Shown here: in pieces, positions 15,051 through 23,125 of the stretch | How the letters are laid out: the number at the start of each line of letters is the position of its first letter | Position numbering within the stretch: position 1 is the first letter of the stretch | Origin: Hymenobacter cavernae | GTDB taxonomy: Bacteria; Bacteroidota; Bacteroidia; Cytophagales; Hymenobacteraceae | Assembly: GCF_014641455.1 (NCBI RefSeq) | Contig: NZ_BMHT01000001.1 | Span: forward strand, 310,001-374,000 | DNA length: 64,000 bases | Reading direction: 5' to 3' | Notes under the pieces: model-generated | Databases searched by the model: none | Told to the model about the DNA's origin: nothing | What the model saw: only the letters and a program-made list of their open reading frames with translations | Position numbers and translations under genes: made by a program

Positions 15051-17936
15051 GTGGCCTTGTCCGCGCTGTTCAGCCCCCCCTCCTTTCGCTACTTGCCCCA
15101 CCTGGTTCGGCTTGCCACGCTGCTGCCGTTTCTGCTGGTCTGGCTAGGTCTGTCTTCCGCCGCTACGGCGCAGCAGCGTCCGCAAAAACCCGATGAGCCT
15201 GCCAGGGTGAGGCGCCTGGGGCCGGATGGCCGGCCGGGCCTGCCCTTGTCTAACGGCGACACTGCCGTTACGCGCACCGTAGTGGTTGCCGACACGGCCC
15301 GGGTTGCTGATTCGCTCCGGGTAACGCCCCGTAAAGGCGCCCTGGAAACAACCGTGAAGTACGTGGCTAAGGACTCCATCCGCTTCGAGGTACAAAGCAA
15401 GACGGCTTACCTCTACAACAAAGCCGACGTCAACTACGGCAAGATGGAGCTGAAGGCTGACCTGATTACGGTGAACTACGGCACCAACCTGGTGCGAGCT
15501 GAAGGCGTGGCCGACTCGACCGGCAAGGTGCGCGGCAAGCCGGTGTTCAATAACGAAGGCGGCGTGTACTCGGCAGGGGTTATCAACTATAACTTCAAGT
15601 CCAGGAAGGGTAAAATTTCCGAAGCCGTAACGTCGGAGGGTGAAGGCTACATCCACGCCGAAACCATCAAGAAGAACGCCCTGAATGAGATGTACGGGCG
15701 CTACGGGCGCTACACGACGTGTAACCTGGAGCATCCGCACTTCTTCATCAATGCCACCAAGATGAAGGTAATTCCGGGCGAGAAAGTCGTAACCGGACCG
15801 TTTAACCTGGTTATCGGCGACATCCCGACGCCCCTAGGTTTCCTGTTCGGCTACTTCCCCATGACGCATAGCAATGGGCGCGCCTCGGGGCTTATCATTC
15901 CCACCTTTGGCTCTACCACCGACCGCGGCTTTTTCTTGCGCAATGGTGGCTACTACTGGGCGGCCAACGACTACATCGGCGTGCGCGTCACGGGGGATAT
16001 TTACTCCGGCGCCGCTGAGTCGTTTGGTGGCTTTGGCCTCACCGGCGAGATGCAGTACATCAAGCGCTACGCCTACAATGGCCGTTTGAGCTTGCAATAC
16101 AGTCAGCGACCAGCTGAACCCATCTTCCCAAGAACTACCGCTACTACCGATGCGGAACCTCGCAGGTTCACCTCCCCAAAAACCATCTGGCTTACCTGGA
16201 GCCACTCGCCGGTGCAGAAGCCGGGTGGCGGCCGCTTCTCGGCCAGCGTGCAGGCCGGCAGCAACGACTACAACCGCCAGAACTCGTTCGATGTGCGGCG
16301 CTATCTGACGCCGGCTTTTAGCTCGACGATAAGCTATCAGAAGCAAATCCGAAATTTGCCCATCAACTACGCTATTAATCTCTCGCAGAGCCAGAACACC
16401 CAATCTGGTTCGATGACGCTTCTCCTACCTGATATTGCAGTTCAGGTAGCACGCCAGTATCCATACGAATGGCTCGGCATCACACCTAGGGGCCGCTTCT
16501 ACGAGCAGTTTTCCATCAGCTATGATGTAAACGCCAGAAACACGATTTCCAATTTAGAGTCACCACAGAGTCTAAATGGTCTTCCCCTAATTGGAGGTAG
16601 TACCACTACTCGTACTATTCCTTTCGACTTTTCTAATCTGAAGCCTATTCTGCGCAACTCACAGAATGGTATTCAGCATCGGTTCAATATCTCTCTGGGT
16701 AACTACACACTACTCAAGCATCTAAGCTTTACGCCTTCTGTAAACTATGGTGCCTCGTGGTATAACAAACAACTCGATTATCAATATGTGCCAGAGGTTC
16801 GCGCTATACGGGTTGACACATTAAGAAAGTTTAGCTCGGTCAGTACGATATCGGGAGGCGCAAGCCTAGGTACCACCATCTATGGTATTGTGCCCATCAA
16901 AGGCAAAAAGATTGAGGCAATCCGCCACAAGATTACACCTAGCTTGACCTATAGCTTCTCGCCTAATAATTACGGTAATCCTAATTATTATAATTATGAT
17001 GCTTTACGGCTGTATTACCAGGATATCGGCCAACCACAGCTTAATAATAGCACTGCCTACTACCTGTCTCGTTATATTGGTAGCGGATTTATTTTCGGGC
17101 AACCTGGGGGCGCAAAAGTTTCACAGCTCAGCTTTACGCTTCAGAACTCCGTGGAAATGAAGGTGCGCGACAACAACGACACCACAGGGACAAACCCCTT
17201 CAAAAAGGTAAGCTTGATTGATGGGCTTGACTTTGGTACTGGCTATAACTTCGAGGCCCCTGAGTTTAAACTAGCTCCCCTTTCGGCTAGCTTCCGCACG
17301 CAGATTGCCCGTAAGTTGAACCTTCTCCTGAGCAGCCAGTTTGACTTTTATCAGCGCGATTCTACTGGAACCCGCATCGACGAGTATTTATTCAACGAGG
17401 GTCGTTTAGCGCGCCTTTTGGCGGCCAACTTGCAGCTGTCGTACCAGTTCAATCCTGCTGCCAAGCCCAAGAAAAAGTCTAACGTACAACGCGCCGTTGC
17501 CCCTACGAACGACCCGGTGCTCGGCGCCTCGCAACAAGCTGACCCGTACGAAGACTACGTAGACTTTGAAATTCCGTGGGAGCTAAGCAGCTCGTTCAGC
17601 GCCTCTTACACCGACCCCGGCCCGCGCCCCAGCCGCCTGACGGTGCTTAATCGGTATCTGCGGCCTGTGCCCATCACGGTAGCGGCGCTCAACTTGAGTG
17701 GCTCGGTGAAACTGACGGAGAACTTCCGCCTCGGCTACAGCACTGGCTACGACTTCAAGAACAAAAACGTCACCTTCACGTCGTTGGACTTCTACCGCGA
17801 CCTGCACTGCTGGCAGATCAGCGGCAACTGGCGCCCCTTCGGTTACACGCGCGGCTACAACGTGACCATCGCGGCGAAGTCGAGCTTGTTGCAGGATCTG
17901 AAGCTAAATCGCAACCGTAGCTTCTTGAACCGGTAA
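15051..17936 (+). CDS. LptD-like outer-membrane LPS assembly protein
   Basis: The 961-residue protein has a signal peptide (LLPFLLVWLGLSSAATAQQ) starting from a GTG. The OstA/LptD N-terminal periplasmic domain follows (KTAYLYNKADVNYGKMELKAD-type repeats, about 110-230), then GPFNLVIGDIPTPLGFLFGYFP and a long beta-barrel. LptD inserts lipopolysaccharide into the outer membrane; in Bacteroidota such proteins are annotated as putative LptD because the similarity is mostly at the N-terminus. No LptE partner is adjacent. The middle of the gene (about 16.4-17.1 kb) is richer in A and T than its flanks. Confidence 0.82.
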   Translation: MALSALFSPPSFRYLPHLVRLATLLPFLLVWLGLSSAATAQQRPQKPDEPARVRRLGPDGRPGLPLSNGDTAVTRTVVVADTARVADSLRVTPRKGALETTVKYVAKDSIRFEVQSKTAYLYNKADVNYGKMELKADLITVNYGTNLVRAEGVADSTGKVRGKPVFNNEGGVYSAGVINYNFKSRKGKISEAVTSEGEGYIHAETIKKNALNEMYGRYGRYTTCNLEHPHFFINATKMKVIPGEKVVTGPFNLVIGDIPTPLGFLFGYFPMTHSNGRASGLIIPTFGSTTDRGFFLRNGGYYWAANDYIGVRVTGDIYSGAAESFGGFGLTGEMQYIKRYAYNGRLSLQYSQRPAEPIFPRTTATTDAEPRRFTSPKTIWLTWSHSPVQKPGGGRFSASVQAGSNDYNRQNSFDVRRYLTPAFSSTISYQKQIRNLPINYAINLSQSQNTQSGSMTLLLPDIAVQVARQYPYEWLGITPRGRFYEQFSISYDVNARNTISNLESPQSLNGLPLIGGSTTTRTIPFDFSNLKPILRNSQNGIQHRFNISLGNYTLLKHLSFTPSVNYGASWYNKQLDYQYVPEVRAIRVDTLRKFSSVSTISGGASLGTTIYGIVPIKGKKIEAIRHKITPSLTYSFSPNNYGNPNYYNYDALRLYYQDIGQPQLNNSTAYYLSRYIGSGFIFGQPGGAKVSQLSFTLQNSVEMKVRDNNDTTGTNPFKKVSLIDGLDFGTGYNFEAPEFKLAPLSASFRTQIARKLNLLLSSQFDFYQRDSTGTRIDEYLFNEGRLARLLAANLQLSYQFNPAAKPKKKSNVQRAVAPTNDPVLGASQQADPYEDYVDFEIPWELSSSFSASYTDPGPRPSRLTVLNRYLRPVPITVAALNLSGSVKLTENFRLGYSTGYDFKNKNVTFTSLDFYRDLHCWQISGNWRPFGYTRGYNVTIAAKSSLLQDLKLNRNRSFLNR

Positions 17937-18003
17937 GTGCAGTGCCTGATAATTGGTGCTTACTACCTAGGTAGCCGTGATGAACGCAGGGGCCGGGTTG
18001 CCG

Positions 18004-18011
18004 TAGGTTTG
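18004..18011 (+). promoter_or_regulatory. candidate -7 box for panB
   Basis: TAGGTTTG matches TAnnTTTG, 95 bases upstream of the panB ATG. No -33 TTG at normal spacing is visible. Confidence 0.35.
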
Positions 18012-18105
18012 TAAAAAAATCTTCAGTTTTGGCTCGCGCTATAGCACATCTTACCTGGATAATGTCTGCTAAGCCCTACCAACCAAGCACTAAGCACTAA
18101 AACTC

Positions 18106-18921
18106 ATGTCGCAGCACAAAGAAGTTAAGCTCGTGACCACGCACCAACTGCTGGCCATGAAGCAGCGCGGCGAAAAAATTTCCATGCTCACGGCCTACGA
18201 TTTTTCGATGGCCACCATTCTGGACGGCGCCGGCATCGACGTGCTGCTCGTTGGCGACTCGGCCTCCAACGTAATGGCCGGCCACGAAACGACGCTGCCT
18301 ATTACTCTGGACCAGATGATTTACCACGCTTCTTCCGTCGTGCGGGGTGTGAAGCGGGCGTTTGTGGTGGTGGACATGCCATTCGGCTCTTACCAGGGCA
18401 ACTCTTCGGAAGCGCTGCGCTCCGCTATCCGGATCATGAAGGAATCGGGCGGCCACGGCATCAAGCTGGAAGGCGGCGCCGAAATCAAGGAATCCATCAC
18501 GCGCATTCTCACGGCCGGCATCCCGGTGATGGGGCACCTAGGTCTCACCCCGCAAAGCATCTATAAGTTTGGCACCTACAGCGTGCGAGCCAAAGAAGAA
18601 GCTGAAGCTCAGAAGCTTCTGGAAGACGCTAAGCTTCTGCAAGAGCTAGGTTGCTTTGCCGTAGTGTTGGAGAAGATTCCCTCGTCTCTGGCCAAACAAG
18701 TAGCCGAGCAGCTTACCATTCCGGTTATCGGTATCGGCGCGGGCCCCCACGTAGATGGGCAGGTGCTGGTGGTGCACGATATGCTAGGTATCAACAAAGA
18801 GTTTAAACCGCGTTTTCTGCGCCGCTACGCTGATCTGCACGAAATCATGAGCGAGGCCGTGCAACACTACGTACAGGACGTAAAGAACCGCGACTTCCCA
18901 AGCGAACAGGAAGCGTACTAA
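18106..18921 (+). CDS. panB: 3-methyl-2-oxobutanoate hydroxymethyltransferase PanB
   Basis: The 271 residues match PanB, which makes ketopantoate from 2-oxoisovalerate and methylenetetrahydrofolate in pantothenate/CoA synthesis. Visible motifs are [25 protein letters not shown] (metal-binding region), HGIKLEGG and [20 protein letters not shown]. The length is normal for the family. It is followed by an intergenic inverted repeat and then the RluA-type gene on the same strand. Confidence 0.95.
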   Translation: MSQHKEVKLVTTHQLLAMKQRGEKISMLTAYDFSMATILDGAGIDVLLVGDSASNVMAGHETTLPITLDQMIYHASSVVRGVKRAFVVVDMPFGSYQGNSSEALRSAIRIMKESGGHGIKLEGGAEIKESITRILTAGIPVMGHLGLTPQSIYKFGTYSVRAKEEAEAQKLLEDAKLLQELGCFAVVLEKIPSSLAKQVAEQLTIPVIGIGAGPHVDGQVLVVHDMLGINKEFKPRFLRRYADLHEIMSEAVQHYVQDVKNRDFPSEQEAY

Positions 18922-18924
18922 TCC

Positions 18925-19028
18925 AATGAACAATTATCAATGAGCAGTGAGCAATTGATTGCCATTATCAAGTATAAGCGCTCATTGACAACTGATAATT
19001 GTTCATTGCTCATTATTAATTGTTCATT
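18925..19028. repeat. intergenic inverted repeat of the GAACAATTATCA type
   Basis: Segments such as gaacaattatcaatgagcag and gagcaattg return in complement as tgataattgttcattgctcatt and ttaattgttcattg. The same words occur at 7286-7386, so this appears to be a dispersed intergenic repeat. It separates panB from the RluA-type gene and may form a large AT-rich hairpin in the transcript. Confidence 0.65.
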
Positions 19029-19036
19029 GCCAACTA

Positions 19037-19747
19037 GTGAACCGTCCTAACTTGTGGTCCGAGCAGAACGAAATTCTGTTTGAAGACAATCACTTACTTA
19101 TTCTTAACAAGCCCGCGGGTATGCTCGTGCAAGGCGATGCGACGGGCGACGAGCCGCTTTCGGCTAAGGCAGCCGAATACCTACGCTTCAAGTACAAGAA
19201 GCCCGGCGCCGCGTTCATCGGGGTAGCGCACCGCCTCGATCGGCCGGTGAGCGGCGTGGTGGCCATGGCCAAAACCAGCAAAGCCCTAAGCCGCCTGAAC
19301 GAGATGTTCCGCGACAATACCGTGCACAAAACCTATTGGGCGCTGGTCGGCAAACGCCCGGAGCAGGAGAAAGGGCATTTGGTCCACTGGCTGGTGAAAG
19401 ATCCTATCCGCAACGTCACCAAGGCTTACTCCTCAGCGCATCCTCAAGGCCTTAAGGCAGAATTGGATTACGAGCTGCTAGGTCAGGCAGGCAACCGCTA
19501 CCTGATCCAGGTGAACCCGATTACGGGTCGCCCGCACCAGATTCGGGTGCAGCTTGCTACGGGCCTGGGTACGCCCATTGTGGGAGATGTGAAATATGGT
19601 TTTCTGGCACCCCTGCCCGACGTCAGCATTGCACTGCACGCCCGGCGGCTGGAGTTGCAGCATCCCGTCACGAAAGAACCGATGACCTTTGAGGCGCCCG
19701 TACCGGACATGGCACACTGGGAAGCAGCCCGCGAGCTGTTTAGCTAA
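19037..19747 (+). CDS. RluA-family pseudouridine synthase
   Basis: The 236-residue protein starts at a GTG. It shows the RluA family motif AHRLDRPVSGVV near residue 63, with the catalytic aspartate, and the later GRPHQIRVQLA motif. Members isomerise uridine to pseudouridine in rRNA or tRNA. It lacks an S4 domain and is short, like the RluC/RluD-related synthases of unknown target in Bacteroidota. The substrate cannot be told from sequence. Confidence 0.9.
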   Translation: MNRPNLWSEQNEILFEDNHLLILNKPAGMLVQGDATGDEPLSAKAAEYLRFKYKKPGAAFIGVAHRLDRPVSGVVAMAKTSKALSRLNEMFRDNTVHKTYWALVGKRPEQEKGHLVHWLVKDPIRNVTKAYSSAHPQGLKAELDYELLGQAGNRYLIQVNPITGRPHQIRVQLATGLGTPIVGDVKYGFLAPLPDVSIALHARRLELQHPVTKEPMTFEAPVPDMAHWEAARELFS

Positions 19748-19883
19748 CCGACCCAACTCCTGCGGCCTGCTTTTTCAGGCAGTGCGCTAGCCTCCACCAC
19801 CGGTAAGTAGCCGTTCTGACGGCGTGCTGAGGTTGTGCATTAAGTTGGACCTGAACAAGATTTTGGTCTTTTTCTGCTATATA

Positions 19884-19914
19884 TTGAACTCCCGCAGCAC
19901 TGGCAGTAGGTTTG
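19884..19914 (+). promoter_or_regulatory. Bacteroidota promoter of the desaturase gene
   Basis: TTG (19884-19886), 20 bases and TAGGTTTG (19907-19914) match the consensus exactly. The start codon is 91 bases downstream, leaving a leader of roughly 85 bases. Confidence 0.65.
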
Positions 19915-20004
19915 TGAAACCAATATGAACTTCTCTGTTCCTATTTGGCTTTAGCGGGCGGCGGCTCGTTGCTCCCCGAATGCGTTCCTAACCTTTTTTG
20001 GCCC

Positions 20005-20760
20005 ATGCCTATACTCGTTTTCTTCATTGCCCACTACTACCTTTCGCTGTTCACGCAGACCTTCTACCTGCACCGTTATGCGGCGCACAAGATGTTTACG
20101 ATGAACAAGTTCTGGGAGAAGTTCTTCTTCCTGTTCACCTATATCTGCCAAGGTTCGTCGTTCCTGTCGCCGCGGGCTTATGCGCTGCTGCACCGCATGC
20201 ACCACGCCTACTCCGACACGGAGCTGGACCCGCACTCGCCGCTGTTCTCCTCGAATGCCTTCACGATGATGTGGAAGACGAAGAACATCTACAACGATGT
20301 ACTAAACCGGAAATACGAGCTAGCTGAACGTTTTGAAGGTGACTACCCAGAGTGGAATGCCATTGAAAACCTAGGTGATAAGTGGTACTCACGCCTCGGT
20401 TGGGGCACGGCATATGTGCTGTTCTACATCAACTTCGCTACGGCCTGGTGGATGTACCTGCTGCTCCCAATTCACTTCCTGATGGGTCCGTTGCACGGCG
20501 CTATCGTGAACTGGGGCGGCCACAAATACGGCTACCAGAACTTCGACAACCACGACCATTCCAAGAATACGCTGGCCCTGGACTTCCTGGCGTTCGGTGA
20601 GCTGTTTCAGAACAACCACCATAAGCTGCCCATGCGCGTTAACTTCGGTGTGAAATGGTGGGAGTTCGATCCAACCTACATGTTCATCTGGACGATGGAT
20701 AAAGTGGGTATCGTTAAGATCAAGCGCAAGGAGAAAGTTGCGGCTCGCATGGCGGCGTAA
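20005..20760 (+). CDS. membrane fatty acid desaturase
   Basis: I choose the ATG at 20005 (251 residues); an upstream in-frame extension lacks sense as protein. The three histidine boxes of membrane diiron desaturases are present: HRYAAH near residue 22, HRMHH near 62 and NNHHKLP near 202. The hydrophobic segments around 1-15, 40-55 and 145-165 fit a four-helix integral membrane enzyme. Such enzymes place a double bond, usually delta-9, in acyl chains of CoA or phospholipids. The N-terminus is shorter than many family members. It is preceded by a clear promoter and followed by a strong terminator, so it is probably a single-gene unit. Confidence 0.9.
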   Translation: MPILVFFIAHYYLSLFTQTFYLHRYAAHKMFTMNKFWEKFFFLFTYICQGSSFLSPRAYALLHRMHHAYSDTELDPHSPLFSSNAFTMMWKTKNIYNDVLNRKYELAERFEGDYPEWNAIENLGDKWYSRLGWGTAYVLFYINFATAWWMYLLLPIHFLMGPLHGAIVNWGGHKYGYQNFDNHDHSKNTLALDFLAFGELFQNNHHKLPMRVNFGVKWWEFDPTYMFIWTMDKVGIVKIKRKEKVAARMAA

Positions 20761-20778
20761 CTAAACCTAGGTTTCATA

Positions 20779-20814
20779 GAAAAAGGCGGCTCCTGCACAG
20801 GAGCCGCCTTTTTT
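20779..20814 (+). terminator. strong terminator after the desaturase gene
   Basis: AAAAGGCGGCTCCTG and CAGGAGCCGCCTTTTTT enclose a short loop, with a T-run downstream. It is followed at once by a REP-like hairpin and can also serve the convergent Hint-domain gene. Confidence 0.92.
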
Positions 20815-20817
20815 GTT

Positions 20818-20898
20818 TGTCATTCCGACCGTAGGGAGGAATCTGATGTAACTGGCCAGAACGGTTTTCTCAGATTCCTCCCTACGGTCGGAATGACA
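20818..20898. repeat. REP-like hairpin, family A, copy 1
   Basis: The ends TGTCATTCCGACCGTAGGGA and its complement CCCTACGGTCGGAATGACA enclose the inner words GGAATCTGA and TCAGATTCC. It lies between convergent genes. Four more copies are at 41929, 43806, 54139 and 63600. Confidence 0.9.
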
Positions 20899-20901
20899 GG
20901 T

Positions 20902-21888
20902 TTACTTCTGCATCACCATCACGCCGTTCATCAGGAATGTGGTGCCTTCCGCCGCTACCATGTTGTACACTTTTTGCACGCCGCCGGCGTACTCCTTCTT
21001 CTGCAATACGGTGTAGGGCTCGTAGGTTTTGGTGGCTTTGTTGAAGCATAAGACTTCCTCCCCTTCCTGAATCTCACCCATCTTCTTTTGCCCACTGCGG
21101 GTCATCATGGGGTGGTTTGGCGTGGCTTCAAGCACTTGGTTGGTCAGGCGCACTTCCGTGGCCGCGGGGCTGGCTACCTCCCGCGCTGCAACCGTGACCA
21201 GGCGCGTAATGGCATAGTTATGCGCTTCGTGGGCTACCAGCTCTTTCACCTGCGTAATGGTAGCATGCCTGGTTTGCGGGTCAACCGTCACTACCCGGTC
21301 GCCGGGGCGAATGTCGCGCAGCAGCTTTCTGCTGCCATTTTCCATGGCCACTTCTTGGTCGCCGGGGAAGCAGATATCGTTGCCGTACGTGGCCGATTCC
21401 AGCTTCAGGTCTTTGCCCTGGTTGATGTTCTTGTACTGCTGAAAACTCATCTCCTTCGACAGCACATAGGAAAGCTTCAGCACGAAGTTTTTCTCTTCCT
21501 TGTCGATGGCGTGAATGTCCTCAAAGTACTGCTCCCACACTTTGCCGTCGGCCGTGAAATCGGGCACCAGCGCCTGATAGCGCTTGCCTTTCTCGTTGGT
21601 ATAAAGCACCAGCAAACCTAGCTCCTGCATACCTTCTTTGGCGAGCAGCTTGTAGAGGTCCATGCGCTTTTTCAACCCATCGTCGCCCGTAATAAAGTAG
21701 GGCTTGCGCATCTCATAACGATCCAGAATGTACGTGTTTTCAAACTTGACGTAGGTTTCCGTATCCGGGTCTTTGATTTGGAAAGCTTTGGCTTTCTTGT
21801 ACTCGTCGAGCGTGAGCGGATTGGTTTGCGCCTGCAAGGCACCTGCCCCGAGCAAAGAGAAAGCTAGGATAAGTAAGCGTTTGTGCAT
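20902..21888 (-). CDS. secreted protein with C-terminal Hint (hedgehog/intein) domain
   Basis: I choose the ATG at 21886-21888 (328 residues), which gives a clean signal peptide ending GALQAQ. Residues 25-170 are a region I do not recognise, rich in Y, K and E. A Hint domain starts at CFPGDQEVAMENG (Cys near residue 173), continues with RDIRPGDRVVTVDP, has the block B-like ATPNHPMMT near 257 and ends NGVMVMQK. Hint domains of inteins, hedgehog and bacterial BIL proteins break the peptide bond before the first cysteine. The usual C-terminal His-Asn is absent, so only N-terminal cleavage would be expected. Activity is inferred. Confidence 0.8.
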   Translation of the reverse strand: MHKRLLILAFSLLGAGALQAQTNPLTLDEYKKAKAFQIKDPDTETYVKFENTYILDRYEMRKPYFITGDDGLKKRMDLYKLLAKEGMQELGLLVLYTNEKGKRYQALVPDFTADGKVWEQYFEDIHAIDKEEKNFVLKLSYVLSKEMSFQQYKNINQGKDLKLESATYGNDICFPGDQEVAMENGSRKLLRDIRPGDRVVTVDPQTRHATITQVKELVAHEAHNYAITRLVTVAAREVASPAATEVRLTNQVLEATPNHPMMTRSGQKKMGEIQEGEEVLCFNKATKTYEPYTVLQKKEYAGGVQKVYNMVAAEGTTFLMNGVMVMQK

Positions 21889-21919
21889 GGTTATAAATGT
21901 CTTGGTCAGGTAATCAGAG

Positions 21920-23083
21920 CTAGGATAGCTGCTTGAAGGCGTCGGCGAAGGCCTGCATTTCATCCATGCGGCCGATGCTCACGCGGCACCACTCCTGGTT
22001 GTTGAACTTCCAGTTGCGAATCCCGACCCCACGCCGCGCCATCTCCTCCACGAAGCGCTTGCCATCCATCTTGAGCGGAAACATCACGAAGTTGGTGACC
22101 GAAGGAATGTATTCATAGCCTTCCTTCTTCAGGGTTTCGTACAAAAACTCCTTGGAAGTCAAGGTCTTCTGCAAAGTATCTTTCATAAACTCCTGATCCT
22201 GGTAGCTCACCAAAGCGCCCCGAATAGCCGGCGCCGAGATGCTCATACCACCCACGGCATATTTGCTCAGCAGCTTAATTGTTGCGGGCTGCGCCACGAT
22301 GTAGCCCACCCGCAGGCCGGCAAAGCCATACAGCTTGGAGAAGGTGCGCGCTACAATAACATTCTGCCCCTTCTTCACGGCCTCAATCATGGTAGTTGCC
22401 TGCGGGTTGGGCACGTAGTCGATGTAAGCTTCGTCGATGAAGATGGGTACCTTCTTCGACACCCGTTCGCAGAAGGCCTTCAGCTTGGCCGTGTCCAGCA
22501 TCGTGCCCGTCGGGTTGTTGGGGTTGCACAGATACATCAAGGCAGTGCCGCTGCCTACTTTCTGCTCCATTGCCTCCAGATCTAGCTTGTAGTCCTTGGT
22601 GAGCGGCACTTCCACGATGATCGCGCTCAGATCCTTGGCGCTGTCGGGCAAGTCGCGGTACGATGGGTCGCCGGTGATGATGGCGCCGCCTTTTTGCGCG
22701 TAGTAGATGGCCGCCGCTTGCAGCAACGGGCTGGACCCCGCCTCGACCATAATGTGCTCGGGCGTCACGCCCTCATACGCGGCTATCTTCTGCACCAGCT
22801 CCCGTGTGTAAGCAAATGGGTACTGGTAGCTCGTCGACATGGCTTCGACCATGGCTTGCCTGGCTTTTTCGGAAGGCCCAAAGGGATTTTCGTTCGCCAG
22901 CAACCTAGCTTTTAGCTGCGGCGGCCCTTCCAGCACGGCGGCTTCATCGGTCAGCTGCTTTGGGCTGTCGAGAACAGCCGAACGGGCCGCAAAGGCCGCA
23001 AGCCCATCGGGCAAAAAGGTTAGCCCGCCGGCCAGGAGCGCACCCGACTTCAGCCAGATACGTCGATTCATAGAGGTAGCCAT
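21920..23083 (-). CDS. Tat-exported PLP aminotransferase (HisC-like)
   Basis: The 387-residue protein is a class I/II PLP aminotransferase like histidinol-phosphate aminotransferase: NPNNPTG near residue 184, DEAYIDYV and TFSKLYGFAGLRVGY with the PLP lysine near 247. Unusually it begins with NRRIWLKSGALLAGG, a twin-arginine signal, so the folded PLP enzyme is probably exported. It follows the Tat-exported amine oxidase by 42 bases on the same strand, which suggests a shared periplasmic task on an amine or amino acid. No his operon is nearby, so a role in histidine synthesis is unlikely. Confidence 0.85.
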   Translation of the reverse strand: MATSMNRRIWLKSGALLAGGLTFLPDGLAAFAARSAVLDSPKQLTDEAAVLEGPPQLKARLLANENPFGPSEKARQAMVEAMSTSYQYPFAYTRELVQKIAAYEGVTPEHIMVEAGSSPLLQAAAIYYAQKGGAIITGDPSYRDLPDSAKDLSAIIVEVPLTKDYKLDLEAMEQKVGSGTALMYLCNPNNPTGTMLDTAKLKAFCERVSKKVPIFIDEAYIDYVPNPQATTMIEAVKKGQNVIVARTFSKLYGFAGLRVGYIVAQPATIKLLSKYAVGGMSISAPAIRGALVSYQDQEFMKDTLQKTLTSKEFLYETLKKEGYEYIPSVTNFVMFPLKMDGKRFVEEMARRGVGIRNWKFNNQEWCRVSIGRMDEMQAFADAFKQLS

Positions 23084-23125
23084 GTAGTGTTCGTTAAGAG
23101 GTTTCAGGTTGTAGATCGTGCTCCG

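Noticed and set aside
16400..17110. AT-richer middle of the LptD-like gene as a sign of horizontal transfer
   Set aside because: The frame is intact and the barrel strand pattern is continuous; local base change in a surface barrel is common.
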